Origin: Skermanella stibiiresistens SB22
GTDB lineage: Bacteria > Pseudomonadota > Alphaproteobacteria > Azospirillales > Azospirillaceae
Direction: 5' to 3'
Assembly: GCF_000576635.1 (NCBI RefSeq)
Contig: NZ_AVFL01000004.1
Location: 270,136 to 334,135 of the forward strand
Length of the DNA: 64,000 nucleotides
In this document: in pieces, positions 19,478 to 28,760 of the stretch
Position numbering within the stretch: the first letter of the stretch is position 1
Layout of the letters: the number at the start of each line of letters is the position of its first letter
The notes under the pieces: model-generated
Seen by the model: the letters and a program-made list of their open reading frames with translations, nothing else
Database searches by the model: none
Told to the model about the DNA's origin: nothing
Translations under genes and position numbers: made by a program

Positions 19478-20035
19478 TCGCCGCCCCGGATTTCACGGCA
19501 TCCGAAAATATCCGATCGCCTCGGTACGCCGCTCCAAAGCGAGGGGGCGGCGTACGGGGCGTTCGGGCAGGCGTGGTACTCCAATGACACGTACAAGGCA
19601 TTGGGGGTGCCGCCCTCTCCCATGGCATCGGTCGCCTCCCCCAAGCGTTCGTTCCAAGGTAAACCTTCGATAGCGGCTTGATTGCAACAGCTTAATGGAA
19701 CAAACGAGCTTAATCCGGAAAAGGAACTGGATGAATCTCGATATCGAGTAAAATATGGTGCCGAGATAAAGTGGTAGCACACTACAGAGTGAAACGAGAG
19801 AAAAGAAAATATCAAATTTTAAGTTCTCGTCGCCAGTCTGAAACCTGCCAACGGGCTTACGACGTTATTGTCCGAATGATAGGTGTAAATTGTGTTTACC
19901 CTTTACTATGTGCATGGGATTGTTGCAGTGCGATATTGGTATGCGCTATGCGGAAGTTCTCGATCTCACGTGTTTTGAGGCGACGTAAATCAGCCGGTTT
20001 GCTGACCCTCGGCTGCCGGTGCGGGGAATTTCAGA
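19478..20035. other. Long AT-richer intergenic region before the EPS genes
   Basis: 558 bp with no convincing gene. A hairpin with arms GTACGCCGC (19524-19532) and GCGGCGTAC (19547-19555) may end the BrkB transcript. A plus-strand frame over about 19500-19680 reads like the end of a protein (GAAYGAFGQAWYSNDTYKAL and onward to a TGA at 19678) and may be a relic. Further right are a 12-bp palindrome CTCGATATCGAG (19737-19748) and an AT-rich stretch (19740-19930) that is the probable promoter zone of the sugar phosphotransferase gene. Confidence 0.4.
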
Positions 20036-21499
20036 ATGCTCAATGACTTCCAGATTTCCGTAAAATCTGGCCCAAATCATCGGACCAAGGGTCAACTTCG
20101 ATCCTTGCAGCCCGCTTTGTTCCAATTTTTCGTCGATGTCGCCGCCGTCTTCCTGGCTGTCCTGATCGCCCATATCGGCATCGGCCTGTTCAGCAGCGCG
20201 CCGACCACCTTTCTGTTCAATCCGACCCTGCACGCCCAGGAGCTGGCGGTCGTCCTGCTCATCGTCCCCTCCATGAAGGCGATGGTCGGACTGTATCCCG
20301 GATATGGCATGTCGCCGGTCGAACGCCTGCGCCGCCAATTCATGATCCTGATCGGCACCGTCGTCGGCGTCACGGTCGTGGACCTTGAGTTCAACGAGGC
20401 GATCTGGTTCAGCAACGGTCTGCTGCTCTCCCTGCTGGTCCTGGCCGTCCTGATCTGGATCTCCGACGCGCTCGGCCGGGCCATCCTGATGCGGCTCCGG
20501 CTGTGGGGGCGCCCCTGCGTCATCGTCGGCACCGGCAAGGCGGGCATCGACATCGTCCGCCGGCTCGGCCAGAACGAGCATCTCGGCTACAATCCCGTCC
20601 TGTTCATCGACGAGAACCCCAATCTCTGGGGCACGACGGTCGAAGGGTTGCCAGTCGTGGCGCCGACGGTCGGCACCTCGACCGACGAACGGCTGGTCCG
20701 GTACGCCTCGGTCGGCATCCTGGCGGTTCCGCGCGACCAGCCCGAACGGCTGAACGAGATGATCGGCAACCTGCCGTTCTCGACGATCCTGGTGGTGCCC
20801 GAGTGGACCGGGGTCCAGACCGTCAACACGCGGATCCGCGACCTGTCCGGCATGTTCTCGCTGGAGGTGCGGCGCCCGCTGGGCGCCAGCGTCACGCCGC
20901 TGGTCAAGCGCCTGTTCGACATCGTCACGTCGGCCCTGCTGCTCGTCCTGGTGACGCCGCTCCTGCTGCTGATCGCCATCGGCATCAAGCTCGACAGCAA
21001 GGGTCCGCTGCTGTTCCGCCAAGCCCGCTGGGCGGGGGGATCGCGTTCGTTTCCCGCGCTGAAGTTCCGGACGATGCACGCCGACGCCGAACTGCGGCTG
21101 AAGGAGTTGCTGGCGACCGATCCTGTCCTCCGGCGGGAATACGAGATGTACCACAAGCTGACCCACGACCCGCGGGTGACGCGGTTCGGCCGCATCCTGC
21201 GGCGTCTCAGCTTCGACGAGTTGCCCCAGCTGTGGAACGTGCTGATCGGCGACATGAGCCTGATCGGCCCACGCCCCTACATGCCGCACGAGCTGATCAA
21301 ATACCCGCACCAGCAGGAGGTGCTGGCTCGTGTCCGTCCAGGCATCACCGGTCTATGGCAGGTTTCCGGCCGCCATCGCACGACCTTCGAGCGCCGTATC
21401 GAACTGGATGTCTACTACGTCGAGAACTACTCGATCTGGCTCGACCTGCATGTCCTGATGCGGACGGTCTGGATCGTGGTCAAGGCCGACGGGGCGTGA
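20036..21499 (+). CDS. Polyprenyl-phosphate sugar-1-phosphate transferase (WbaP/ExoY-like)
   Basis: A 487-residue initiating enzyme of exopolysaccharide synthesis. Four N-terminal membrane segments and a Rossmann-like domain (VIVGTGKAGIDIVRRLG, about 162-178) precede the bacterial sugar transferase domain (about 295-487): KRLFDIVTSALLLVL, LKFRTMH, RLSFDELPQLWNVLIGDMSL, IGPRPY and RPGITGLWQVSGR. It transfers a sugar phosphate, often galactose- or glucose-1-P, to undecaprenyl phosphate. A strong terminator follows the stop. Confidence 0.9.
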   Translation: MLNDFQISVKSGPNHRTKGQLRSLQPALFQFFVDVAAVFLAVLIAHIGIGLFSSAPTTFLFNPTLHAQELAVVLLIVPSMKAMVGLYPGYGMSPVERLRRQFMILIGTVVGVTVVDLEFNEAIWFSNGLLLSLLVLAVLIWISDALGRAILMRLRLWGRPCVIVGTGKAGIDIVRRLGQNEHLGYNPVLFIDENPNLWGTTVEGLPVVAPTVGTSTDERLVRYASVGILAVPRDQPERLNEMIGNLPFSTILVVPEWTGVQTVNTRIRDLSGMFSLEVRRPLGASVTPLVKRLFDIVTSALLLVLVTPLLLLIAIGIKLDSKGPLLFRQARWAGGSRSFPALKFRTMHADAELRLKELLATDPVLRREYEMYHKLTHDPRVTRFGRILRRLSFDELPQLWNVLIGDMSLIGPRPYMPHELIKYPHQQEVLARVRPGITGLWQVSGRHRTTFERRIELDVYYVENYSIWLDLHVLMRTVWIVVKADGA

Positions 21500-21528
21500 T
21501 CCGGCGGCGTGACCGTGTGTACGACCTG

Positions 21529-21563
21529 AAAGGGCGCCGGACTTACCAGTCCCGCGCCCTTTT
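21529..21563 (+). terminator. Rho-independent terminator of the sugar phosphotransferase gene
   Basis: AAAGGGCGC (21529-21537) pairs with GCGCCCTTT (21554-21562), and inside it GGACT (21539-21543) pairs with AGTCC (21548-21552) across a 4-nt loop. The long stem with a single C-C mismatch ends in TTTT. It lies 30 bp past the stop. Confidence 0.85.
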
Positions 21564-21630
21564 CGTTTGTCGATCATCCGCTGCACGGTCTGCGCTGTCT
21601 GTTTGAAAAAGAACAGAGATTTTCCACTTT

Positions 21631-21704
21631 AGGTCGGATGGAGCGTAGCGGCACCCGACAAGCGGGCGAGTTGGTGTCGGGTGCCGCTACGCTCCATCCG
21701 ACCT
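21631..21704. repeat. REP/BIME-like perfect 30-bp inverted repeat
   Basis: Bases 21631-21660 are the exact reverse complement of 21675-21704, separated by 14 bases. Each arm is itself imperfectly symmetric: GTCGG at one end and CCCGAC at the other, with GGAGCGTAGCGGC in the middle. That is the design of repetitive extragenic palindromes arranged as a pair. It sits between convergent genes, the usual place. No second copy was noticed in this window. Confidence 0.7.
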
Positions 21705-21820
21705 TATGAATCCGCACGCCTCGTCAAGCCACTTGGCGTCTTGAGGTGCCGATGAGTGCTATTGGGGCATCGTGAAATGCCATGTCTCGACGCCGCCAGC
21801 TGGGCCGCCTCGAGGCGCAC

Positions 21821-21848
21821 AAAGAAAAACGCGGCCGGAGGCCGCGTT
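21821..21848 (-). terminator. Rho-independent terminator of the WecG/CpsF-type gene
   Basis: AACGCGGCC (21828-21836) and GGCCGCGTT (21840-21848) form a 9-bp stem with a 3-nt loop. On the minus strand it is followed by a T-rich tail (complement of the A-run at 21821-21829). It lies 30 bp past the stop of the gene at 21878-22663. Confidence 0.85.
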
Positions 21849-21877
21849 CTTGTAGTGATAGACTTCCGTGGTTCGCC

Positions 21878-22663
21878 TCAACGCTGGCTTCGGGCCGCGC
21901 GGCGGCGGCCGGCGCCGGTCATCAGGAGCCAGGCGACGATCCAGGGCTCGACCAGATAGCGGTGCCAGAAACGCTTGGGGTCGCTGAGCAGGCGGTACAG
22001 CCATTCGAGACCCAGGGGCCCCAGCCAGCGCGGCGCCGTGGGCACGGCGCCGGCGAAATACTCCATGCAGGCGCCGCAGGTGCCGATGCAGTTGGTCCGC
22101 AGGCTGGCCCTGTTCTCCGAGATCCAGTGCTCCTGCCGGCCCATGCCCATGCCGACGATCAGCATGTTGGGACGGAAGGCGTTGATGTGGGCGACCACGG
22201 CGGCGTTCTCGGCACTCCCCGGGGTGGCGTCGAAATAGCCGTCGTGACCGTCGATGGCGAGATCCGGGTATTCCCGGCGCAGGCGCGCCAAACCATCGGC
22301 CAGTACCTGGGCCGTGCCGCCCAGATAGTAGATCCGCCATCCGGAGCGCTGGGCGCGCTCCATCAGGGGAAGGAACCAATCGATCCAGCCGGTCCTGTGC
22401 CGCGCGTCGAGGTCGAGACCTGCGGCGCGGCCCAGCCAGACGATCGGCATGCCATCGATGTGGACGCACGTCTTGTCGTCGTCGTGCAAGGCGCGGAAGA
22501 CGTCGTCCTTGAACAGCTTGTACATGCCGTGGAGGTTGAGGCTGGCGATCACCACCTTGTCGTCCGCGGCGATCGACCGATCCATGAGGGTGAACAGATC
22601 GTCCATGGTGGTCGGCGTCACCTTCACACCGAAGATGTCGTTCGACTTGAATCCCAGAGGCAT
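21878..22663 (-). CDS. WecG/TagA/CpsF family glycosyltransferase (GT26)
   Basis: A 261-residue enzyme. The GT26 pattern is clear: SLNLHGMYKL near the N-terminus, HIDGMPIVWLGR, the YYLGGTAQV loop, DLAIDGHDGYF, LIVGMGMGRQEHWI and the C-terminal GPLGLEWLYRLLSDPKRFWH followed by RYL. Such enzymes add N-acetylmannosaminuronic acid, ManNAc or glucose to a lipid-linked sugar. It is transcribed with the downstream end of the wzc-like gene (55 bp gap) and converges with the priming transferase. Confidence 0.9.
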   Translation of the reverse strand: MPLGFKSNDIFGVKVTPTTMDDLFTLMDRSIAADDKVVIASLNLHGMYKLFKDDVFRALHDDDKTCVHIDGMPIVWLGRAAGLDLDARHRTGWIDWFLPLMERAQRSGWRIYYLGGTAQVLADGLARLRREYPDLAIDGHDGYFDATPGSAENAAVVAHINAFRPNMLIVGMGMGRQEHWISENRASLRTNCIGTCGACMEYFAGAVPTAPRWLGPLGLEWLYRLLSDPKRFWHRYLVEPWIVAWLLMTGAGRRRAARSQR

Positions 22664-22718
22664 GCTGTTTTCCTGATGGAGCTGTTCGGGTACCGGAATT
22701 CGATCGGCGGCGGGCCGC

Positions 22719-24995
22719 TCAGTTTTTGAAGTAGCTGCCGCGCCGGCCCATGTAGTACTCGGCCTCGCCCGAGCCGTACCGGGCCGCCTTGTTGGTGTCG
22801 ACCTGGTTCAGCGTGACACCCGCGATGTTGGCGCCGGCGTCGAGAAGCTGGCGGATGGCCAGCTGGACCAGCTTGCGCGGGGTCTTGCGCCACTTGACCA
22901 CGACCACGGTCTGGCTCGCCTTCTCCGCCAGGATCCGGGTGTCCGACACCGGCAGCACGGGCGGGGCGTCGAGCAGGATCATGTCGTACTGCGGACGCAG
23001 GTTGAACAGCATCTGGTCGAACAGCGGGTTCCGGATGGTCTCCTCCGGGTAGTCGGTCGGCGATCCGGCGGTGATCACGTCGGCTCCGGTCCGGGCGTCG
23101 GTCCGCATCACGTCCGGCAGCGTCACGTCGCCGTTGAGGAAATCGGCCAAGCCGCGCTGGTTCGGCAGGTTCAGCACCTTGTGGATGTTGGGACGGCGCA
23201 GGTCGCAGTCGATGATCAGCACGCGGCGGCCGGCGATGGCGATGACGCGGGCCAGCGTGGCGGCCAGCGACGACTTGCCCTCGCCCGGCACCGCCGAGGT
23301 CAGCATGATGATGTTGCCGCTGCCCTTGCGCTGGTGGGCGATGATCAGCGAGGTGAACAGGCTCTTGACCGCCTGCGAGTAGGCCGACGCCGGCTTGTCG
23401 AGCGCGTAGTCCTGCGGCGACTTGTTGCGGCTCAGCCGGCCCGAGCGCACCAGCGGGACCATGCCGAGCGACGGCAGGCGCAGCATCCGCTCGATGTCCT
23501 CCTGGGTCTGCATGCCGCGCTCGAGCTGCTCGGCCAGGAAGACCAGGACCAGGCCAAGGCCGATCGCCATGACGAGGGCCACCGCGATCAGCAGCGTCTT
23601 CTGCGGGTAGGACGGGGCGAGCGGGGCGTTGGCGGTCGAGACGATCCAGGCGTTGGGCTGCTCCAGGTCGACCGACTGGGTCTCCTTCGAGCGGGCCAGG
23701 AAGTTCTCGAACAGCGCCCGGTTGGCCTCGGCCTCGCGCTGCAGGGCGCGGATCTCGACATCGGACTGGTTGAGGCGGGTGGCCTCAGTCTCCAGCCGAC
23801 CCATCGACTGCTCCAGCGAGGTGACCCGCTGCTGCGTCACGGCCGCTTGGTTGCGGAGAGCCCGAAGCCTGTTGTTGGCCTCGTTGTTGATCTCGCCCGC
23901 GATCGAGCTGATCTGGGACTTCAGGTCGACGACCTGCGGATGGCGTGGCCCGAGATTGTTCAGCAGCTCGGCCTCGCGCTGGCGCAACGTCGCCTCCTGG
24001 GCGCGCAGGCCATTGACCAGGGTGCTGTCGACCACGTCGAACACCGCCCGGGCGCCCCGCGCCTGGACCGCGTTCTCGACGCTGCGCAGCTGGGCCTGGA
24101 CCGTGTTGTTCTCGGCCCGCGCCATCACCAGCTGGGTGTTGAGCTGGGTCAGCTGCTCGTTGACCAAGCCGGCGTCACGGCCCTGGACGACACCCGTCGC
24201 GGCGCGGGCGGTCTCGACCGCGCGCTCGGCCGTCTCGACCTCCTCGCGCAGCCGGGTCAGGCGCTCGCCCAGCCAAGTGTTGGCCTTCTGGCGCGCGTCG
24301 AACTTCTGCTCGAGCTGCTGGGTGATGTAGAGGTTCGCGATGGTGTTGGCCACGGTGGCCGCCAAGGCGGGGTCCTGCGAGGTGAAGTTGATCGTCAGCA
24401 CGCGCGACCGGCCGACCGACACGACACTCAACCGGCTGAGGAAGGTGGTCAGGATCGTCGTTTGGAGGCGGGCCTCCTCGGCGGCCGGATCGGGCACCAC
24501 CGGCTCCTCGGTGACGATCAGGCTCTTGAGCCATTGGACCGGCGGCAGGTCCCGGAGGCTCGGCATCTTGAAGGCGTCGGGGTTCTGTTCGGCCGCGACC
24601 TGGGGATTGAACTCGGCCAAGCGGTCGATGCCAAGCTGTTTGATCACGCGCGTCGCGAGCTCGTCGGACTTCAGGACCTCGATCTCGCTTTCCATCGTCG
24701 ACTGGTCGGCGGGGACGCCCGCGACCAGGGATTCGATGTTGATGACACGCTGTTCGCGCGGGTCCACCATCACGGAGGTGTTGGCGGTGAAGAGCGGCGT
24801 CATCATGTAGACGTTGATGATGCCGAGCAGGGTCACGATCCCGATCGTGCCAAGCAACAGATACTTACGGCGGGACAGGACCATGAGCAGGTCGCCCAGC
24901 CCAAGCGTCGGAGCGCTCCGGGAGGATCCCTCCTCGTGTGTGGTCCAATCATGCCGCTCGATCTCTTGGCGGTCCGGCGTCAAAAGCTTGTTCAT
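22719..24995 (-). CDS. Wzc-like polysaccharide co-polymerase and tyrosine autokinase
   Basis: A 758-residue protein with an N-terminal Wzz domain, membrane segments near residues 45-65 and 475-495, and a long coiled-coil between them. The cytoplasmic BY-kinase has Walker A PGEGKSS (570-576), Walker A' LIIDCDLRRP (about 594-603) and Walker B MILLDAPP (672-679). The C-terminal tyrosine cluster includes Tyr740, 747, 748 and 755. Family role: chain-length control and export of EPS, controlled by autophosphorylation. No matching Wza or phosphatase gene is in the window. Confidence 0.9.
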   Translation of the reverse strand: MNKLLTPDRQEIERHDWTTHEEGSSRSAPTLGLGDLLMVLSRRKYLLLGTIGIVTLLGIINVYMMTPLFTANTSVMVDPREQRVINIESLVAGVPADQSTMESEIEVLKSDELATRVIKQLGIDRLAEFNPQVAAEQNPDAFKMPSLRDLPPVQWLKSLIVTEEPVVPDPAAEEARLQTTILTTFLSRLSVVSVGRSRVLTINFTSQDPALAATVANTIANLYITQQLEQKFDARQKANTWLGERLTRLREEVETAERAVETARAATGVVQGRDAGLVNEQLTQLNTQLVMARAENNTVQAQLRSVENAVQARGARAVFDVVDSTLVNGLRAQEATLRQREAELLNNLGPRHPQVVDLKSQISSIAGEINNEANNRLRALRNQAAVTQQRVTSLEQSMGRLETEATRLNQSDVEIRALQREAEANRALFENFLARSKETQSVDLEQPNAWIVSTANAPLAPSYPQKTLLIAVALVMAIGLGLVLVFLAEQLERGMQTQEDIERMLRLPSLGMVPLVRSGRLSRNKSPQDYALDKPASAYSQAVKSLFTSLIIAHQRKGSGNIIMLTSAVPGEGKSSLAATLARVIAIAGRRVLIIDCDLRRPNIHKVLNLPNQRGLADFLNGDVTLPDVMRTDARTGADVITAGSPTDYPEETIRNPLFDQMLFNLRPQYDMILLDAPPVLPVSDTRILAEKASQTVVVVKWRKTPRKLVQLAIRQLLDAGANIAGVTLNQVDTNKAARYGSGEAEYYMGRRGSYFKN

Positions 24996-25463
24996 CGGTG
25001 ATATCCGGTAGTTTTACACGCGCGTGTCGCACAGCGAAGAGAACATGCCCCTAGGAGGCGATGTTCATTGAAATGCCGGGTGTCTTCCACTGCGCAAGAA
25101 GGACTTTACTAAAAGGTGGTGGTCCATGGCCATATGAGGTAATGGATTATCACCAATGCGCAACAACCTTGCATGCATTATATTTGACGTCGCTTTCGTG
25201 AGTCCAGGGTGTTTTGCGGTGCGGCATAATTTCGGCTTAACTTTGACGCTCCGACACCCGAATATTGTAGTTTCTATATATGGCCGTTGCATGGCAAAAG
25301 GTCGCCGAAGGCTTGCCATCAATGGGTGCCCACTCCGGGTAGGGCTAAATTGCCGTGGCGCTTCGCTGAACAATGGGCACCATCACGCCTTTCGTCGGGA
25401 CTTCGCGTCGACCCTCCCCATTCTTCAGCCGCTGTTTCAACTTGTCCGATGACCTCTGGAATC
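24996..25463. promoter_or_regulatory. Divergent regulatory region of the EPS genes
   Basis: 468 bp separate the wzc-like gene (minus) from the first GT4 gene (plus). The 25060-25310 part is AT-richer than the flanks and should hold both promoters. A partial sigma-54-like element TGGCCGTTGCATGGCA (25281-25296) keeps the GG-N10-GC spacing but misses several consensus positions. No coding sequence is supported. Confidence 0.4.
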
Positions 25464-26615
25464 ATGACCGCATCAGCGCCGATGGCGCCAAAGATCTCCT
25501 TGTTCCTCCAGGACCTTCATGGCGGTGGCGCTGAAAGGGTGATGCTGCGCTTGGCGGCCGGTATCGCGGAACGTTCGCACCCCGTCGACCTCGTGCTGAT
25601 CCGGCGGGAGGGCGCCTTCATCGACGCCATTCCACCCGGCGTGCGTCCCGTGGTGCTCAACACCAAGCGGACGCTCAACAGCGTCGCGGCCTTGGCGCGG
25701 TACCTGCGGCGCGAACGTCCCGCCGCCCTGCTGTCGGCGCTGGTCCATGTCAATGTCGGCGCCTTGCTGGCCGCCACGCTGGCGCGGACGCGCACCCGCA
25801 CGATCGTCACCGAGCATAGCCAGATCACGCGGAATTTCTCGGCCAACTCATCCACCACGGTCAGGCTGGCCTATCGGATGGTCCCTTGGCTGTACCCGAG
25901 GGCCACCAGGATCGTCGCCGTGTCGGCCGGAGTGGCGGACGACCTCGCCCAGTTCTCCGGCATGGCGGTGGATCGGATCAACGTCGTCCACAATGGCATC
26001 GTGACGCCCGATCTCCACGCCAAGGCGGTGGAGCCGTGCGACCATCCCTGGTTCCGGCCGGGCGAGCCGCCGGTCATCCTGGCCGCCGGACGGATGGTCG
26101 ACGTCAAGGACTTCGCGGCCCTGATCCGCGCCTTCGCGCTGTTGCGGACCCGGCGCGACGCCCGCCTGATGATCCTGGGCGAAGGGGAGTTGCGGCCCGA
26201 CCTGGAGCTGCTGGCGCGAACCCTCGGAGTCGCGGACCATGTCGCGATGCCCGGTTTCTTCGACAATCCCTACGCCTTGATGTCGCGGGCCGCCGTGTTC
26301 GTCCAATCGTCCCGCTGGGAGGGACTGCCGTCGGTGCTGGTCGAGGCGATGGCCTGCGGCACGCCGGTGGTGGCGACCGATTGCCCGGGGGGCACCCGCG
26401 AGATCCTGGACGACGGCAGGCTGGGCGCCCTGGTCCCGCTGGACGACGACCAAGCCATGGCCGACGCCATCGGCCACACGCTGGACAACCCCGTTCCGGC
26501 CAACGCCATGGCCAGCAAGGTGGAGCAGTTCACCCTCGAACGCGCGGTCGACACCTACCTGGAACTGGCGCTGGGCCGGCCGGGCGGGCAGGGGCTCCCG
26601 GAGCGGCGCCGATGA
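25464..26615 (+). CDS. GT4 family glycosyltransferase
   Basis: A 383-residue GT-B enzyme. N-terminal FLQDLHGGGAERVMLRLA and the C-terminal donor-binding stretch (SSRWEGLPSVLVEAMACGTP then VVATDCPGG, with the EX7E glutamates) mark the GT4 family. It would add one sugar to the lipid-linked EPS unit on the cytoplasmic side. The ATG at 25464 follows CTGGAATC; another in-frame ATG is at 25449. The stop overlaps the start of the next GT4 gene. Confidence 0.88.
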   Translation: MTASAPMAPKISLFLQDLHGGGAERVMLRLAAGIAERSHPVDLVLIRREGAFIDAIPPGVRPVVLNTKRTLNSVAALARYLRRERPAALLSALVHVNVGALLAATLARTRTRTIVTEHSQITRNFSANSSTTVRLAYRMVPWLYPRATRIVAVSAGVADDLAQFSGMAVDRINVVHNGIVTPDLHAKAVEPCDHPWFRPGEPPVILAAGRMVDVKDFAALIRAFALLRTRRDARLMILGEGELRPDLELLARTLGVADHVAMPGFFDNPYALMSRAAVFVQSSRWEGLPSVLVEAMACGTPVVATDCPGGTREILDDGRLGALVPLDDDQAMADAIGHTLDNPVPANAMASKVEQFTLERAVDTYLELALGRPGGQGLPERRR

Positions 26616-27799
26616 TGGCCGCGGCTCCCCTGGCGGTATCGGAAGTGGCGTCCCGCTCGCGGCTGGTCCTGCTGATCACACACATGGATCAGGGCGGCGC
26701 CCAGGAGGCGCTGCTACGGCTGGCGCGAAGCCTGCGGGCACGTGGACACGATGTGGAAACGTGGTTTCTGTATGAGAAATCGGCGCTCTACCGGAACGAG
26801 GAGCGTATCCGGGTGGTCTTGCCGGAGAAATCTCCCGGCGCCCTGGGCTATCTGCGGATCGTCGGCAGGCTGTATGGCCTGCTGAAGGCGCATCGCCCCG
26901 ACGCCGTGATCAGCTTCCTGCCGCTCGCCAACAGCTTCGGCCAGACGGTGGCGCGGGTGGCGGGTGTGCGCCGTCGGGTGGCGTCGCAACGCAATCCGTT
27001 CTGGACCTACACGCCGTGGATGCGGCGGCTGGACAAGCTGGCCGGAACACTGGGCTGCTACACCGCCAATGTCGGCAATTCCCAGGCCGTGGTCGACAGC
27101 TTCGTGGATTTTCCCAAGGCGTATCGTGACCGCCTGAGCGTCGTCCACAATGGGATCGACTGGCGCCCGTCCTCCCTCGACCCCGCCGCGGCGCGGGCGC
27201 GCTTCGGCTTGCCGGCGGACGAACCGGTGATCCTGAGCATCGGCCGGCTGGCCGAACAGAAGAACCAGTCCTTGCTGCTGCGGGTGCTGCCGTCCGTCTC
27301 GGCCGGCCATCTGGTGCTGGCGGGAGACGGCGAGGATCGCGCCAAGCTGGAGCGGCTGGCGGCTGATCTGGGTATCGCGCACCGCGTCCGTTTCCTCGGC
27401 GAGGTCACCCGCGCCGATGTTCCCGATCTGTTGCGCGCCGCCGACATCTTCGCGATGCCGACGCTGTTCGAGGGGCAGAGCAATGCCGTCCTGGAGGCGA
27501 TGCACGCCGGTTTGGCGATCGTCTCCAGCGACATCCCGGCGCAGACCGAGACGCTGGGGGGGCCGGGAAATGGTCAGGGTCAGGGCGCCGCGGGATTGCT
27601 CCTGCCGCTCGACGACGACGGTGCCTGGGCCGCGGCGCTCGACACGCTGGTGCGGGACCCGGCGGCGCGCGCGGACTTGGCGGCACGGGCACTCGCGCGC
27701 GCCGATCTGTTCACCGTCGACCGGATGACCGACGGTTTCGAACGCCTGGTGGATACCTCGGCACCGGAGGGGCGGGTTTATCGGCCCCAGCCGGGCTGA
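26612..27799 (+). CDS. GT4 family glycosyltransferase
   Basis: A 395-residue GT-B enzyme. ITHMDQGGAQEALLRLARSL near the N-terminus, VVHNGIDW in the middle, ILSIGRLAEQKNQ and the donor motif PTLFEGQSNAVLEAMHAGLA are typical GT4 features. Two adjacent ATG codons (26612, 26615) overlap the stop of the previous gene, so the two transferases are coupled. A Gly/Gln-rich insert (GGPGNGQGQGAAG) lies in the C-terminal domain. Sugar specificity cannot be read from sequence. Confidence 0.88.
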   Translation: MMAAAPLAVSEVASRSRLVLLITHMDQGGAQEALLRLARSLRARGHDVETWFLYEKSALYRNEERIRVVLPEKSPGALGYLRIVGRLYGLLKAHRPDAVISFLPLANSFGQTVARVAGVRRRVASQRNPFWTYTPWMRRLDKLAGTLGCYTANVGNSQAVVDSFVDFPKAYRDRLSVVHNGIDWRPSSLDPAAARARFGLPADEPVILSIGRLAEQKNQSLLLRVLPSVSAGHLVLAGDGEDRAKLERLAADLGIAHRVRFLGEVTRADVPDLLRAADIFAMPTLFEGQSNAVLEAMHAGLAIVSSDIPAQTETLGGPGNGQGQGAAGLLLPLDDDGAWAAALDTLVRDPAARADLAARALARADLFTVDRMTDGFERLVDTSAPEGRVYRPQPG

Positions 27800-27815
27800 G
27801 CCGTGGAGTGTGCCT

Positions 27816-28652
27816 ATGTCCCTCGCCTTTATCATCACCGCCTATAAGCAGCCTTCCCAGTTCGCCAAGCTGATCGACGCCCTCTGGCATCCGGACGACC
27901 ATTTCGCGATCCACATCGACGCGAAGACCCCGCCCGAGGTCCAGCGCGAGTTCGCCCGCGTCGCGGAAGGGCGTCCCAATATCCTGTTCGTGACGCCAGT
28001 GCCCGTCTATTGGGGCGGTTTCGGACTGTGCCAAGCCGAGTGGAACGCGCTGAACGCGCTGATCGCCAAGCCGGGCTGGACCCATCTGATCAACATCACC
28101 GCCCAGGATTTCCCCCTGATGCCGCGCGACGCGATGCTGGCCGAACTGGCCGCCAAGCCCGGCGTCAACCACATGCGCGTCCACAAGCTGGCGGAAACCA
28201 AGCCGCATTTCCGCAGGCGCTTCCGCTGGGTCTGCGTCGAATTCGGCGGCAAGCTGCGCCGCCTGCCGATCCCCTATCCAAAACCGCGGACCTTCCGCAA
28301 CGATTGGTACGGCGACGGCTGGCACATCCTGACCCGCGAATTCTGCGAGTGGGCGGTCACGGCTCCCGTCGTCCAGGACATCCTGCGCTGGTTCCGCCGC
28401 GTCAAGCATCCGCACGAGTCCTGGTTCCAGGCGATGATGATGTCCGGCCCCTTCGCCGGCACGGTCGATCGCGACAACAAGCGGATGATCAAATGGGTGC
28501 CCAACTCGGGCAATCCCGCCGTCCTGACCTCGGACGACCTGCCGGACCTGCTGCGGTCGAGCGCGTTCTTCGCCCGCAAGTTCGACGAGACCGTGGATGC
28601 CGAGGTCCTGAGGACGCTGGCCGACCGGCTGAGGCAGCCGGTTCCGGCCTGA
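27816..28652 (+). CDS. GT14-like beta-1,6-N-acetylglucosaminyltransferase family protein
   Basis: A 278-residue protein resembling the core-2/I-branching and xylosyltransferase group. MSLAFIITAYKQPSQFAKLI, HFAIHIDAKTPPE, VYWGGFGLCQAEWNAL, NITAQDFPLMPRD and GDGWHILTREFCEWA follow the family order. The bacterial forms act in polysaccharide synthesis. The ATG at 27816 follows GTGGAGTGTGCCT; it is 16 bp after the second GT4 gene and closes the three-gene transferase operon. Confidence 0.85.
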   Translation: MSLAFIITAYKQPSQFAKLIDALWHPDDHFAIHIDAKTPPEVQREFARVAEGRPNILFVTPVPVYWGGFGLCQAEWNALNALIAKPGWTHLINITAQDFPLMPRDAMLAELAAKPGVNHMRVHKLAETKPHFRRRFRWVCVEFGGKLRRLPIPYPKPRTFRNDWYGDGWHILTREFCEWAVTAPVVQDILRWFRRVKHPHESWFQAMMMSGPFAGTVDRDNKRMIKWVPNSGNPAVLTSDDLPDLLRSSAFFARKFDETVDAEVLRTLADRLRQPVPA

Positions 28653-28739
28653 CGCGCTTCTCCCCGGCCATCAGTCCAGCTTTTCTTGACGGTGTCCACG
28701 CGACTGGACCGCTCCGGATCGGGAGCATGGTGGCGGCGC

Positions 28740-28755
28740 TGGCACGGGGATGCCA
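28740..28755. promoter_or_regulatory. Dyad TGGCA-N6-TGCCA upstream of the sigma-54 promoter
   Basis: The inverted repeat TGGCA (28740-28744) and TGCCA (28751-28755) lies about 75-90 bp upstream of the -24 element, where enhancer-binding proteins usually sit. Its symmetry suits a dimeric activator. Which activator binds is unknown. Confidence 0.4.
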
Positions 28756-28760
28756 CGGCC

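Larger units (their letters stand above)
21500..21877. other. Convergent intergenic region with terminators and a REP-like repeat
   Basis: 378 bp between convergent genes. It holds a plus-strand terminator (21529-21563), a perfect 30-bp inverted repeat (21631-21704) and a minus-strand terminator (21821-21848). No gene is seen between them. Confidence 0.6.

Noticed and set aside
25281..25296. Second sigma-54-like element upstream of the first GT4 gene
   Set aside because: The GG-N10-GC spacing is right, but the conserved A, C and G after TGGC and one T of TTGC are missing; kept only as a remark.
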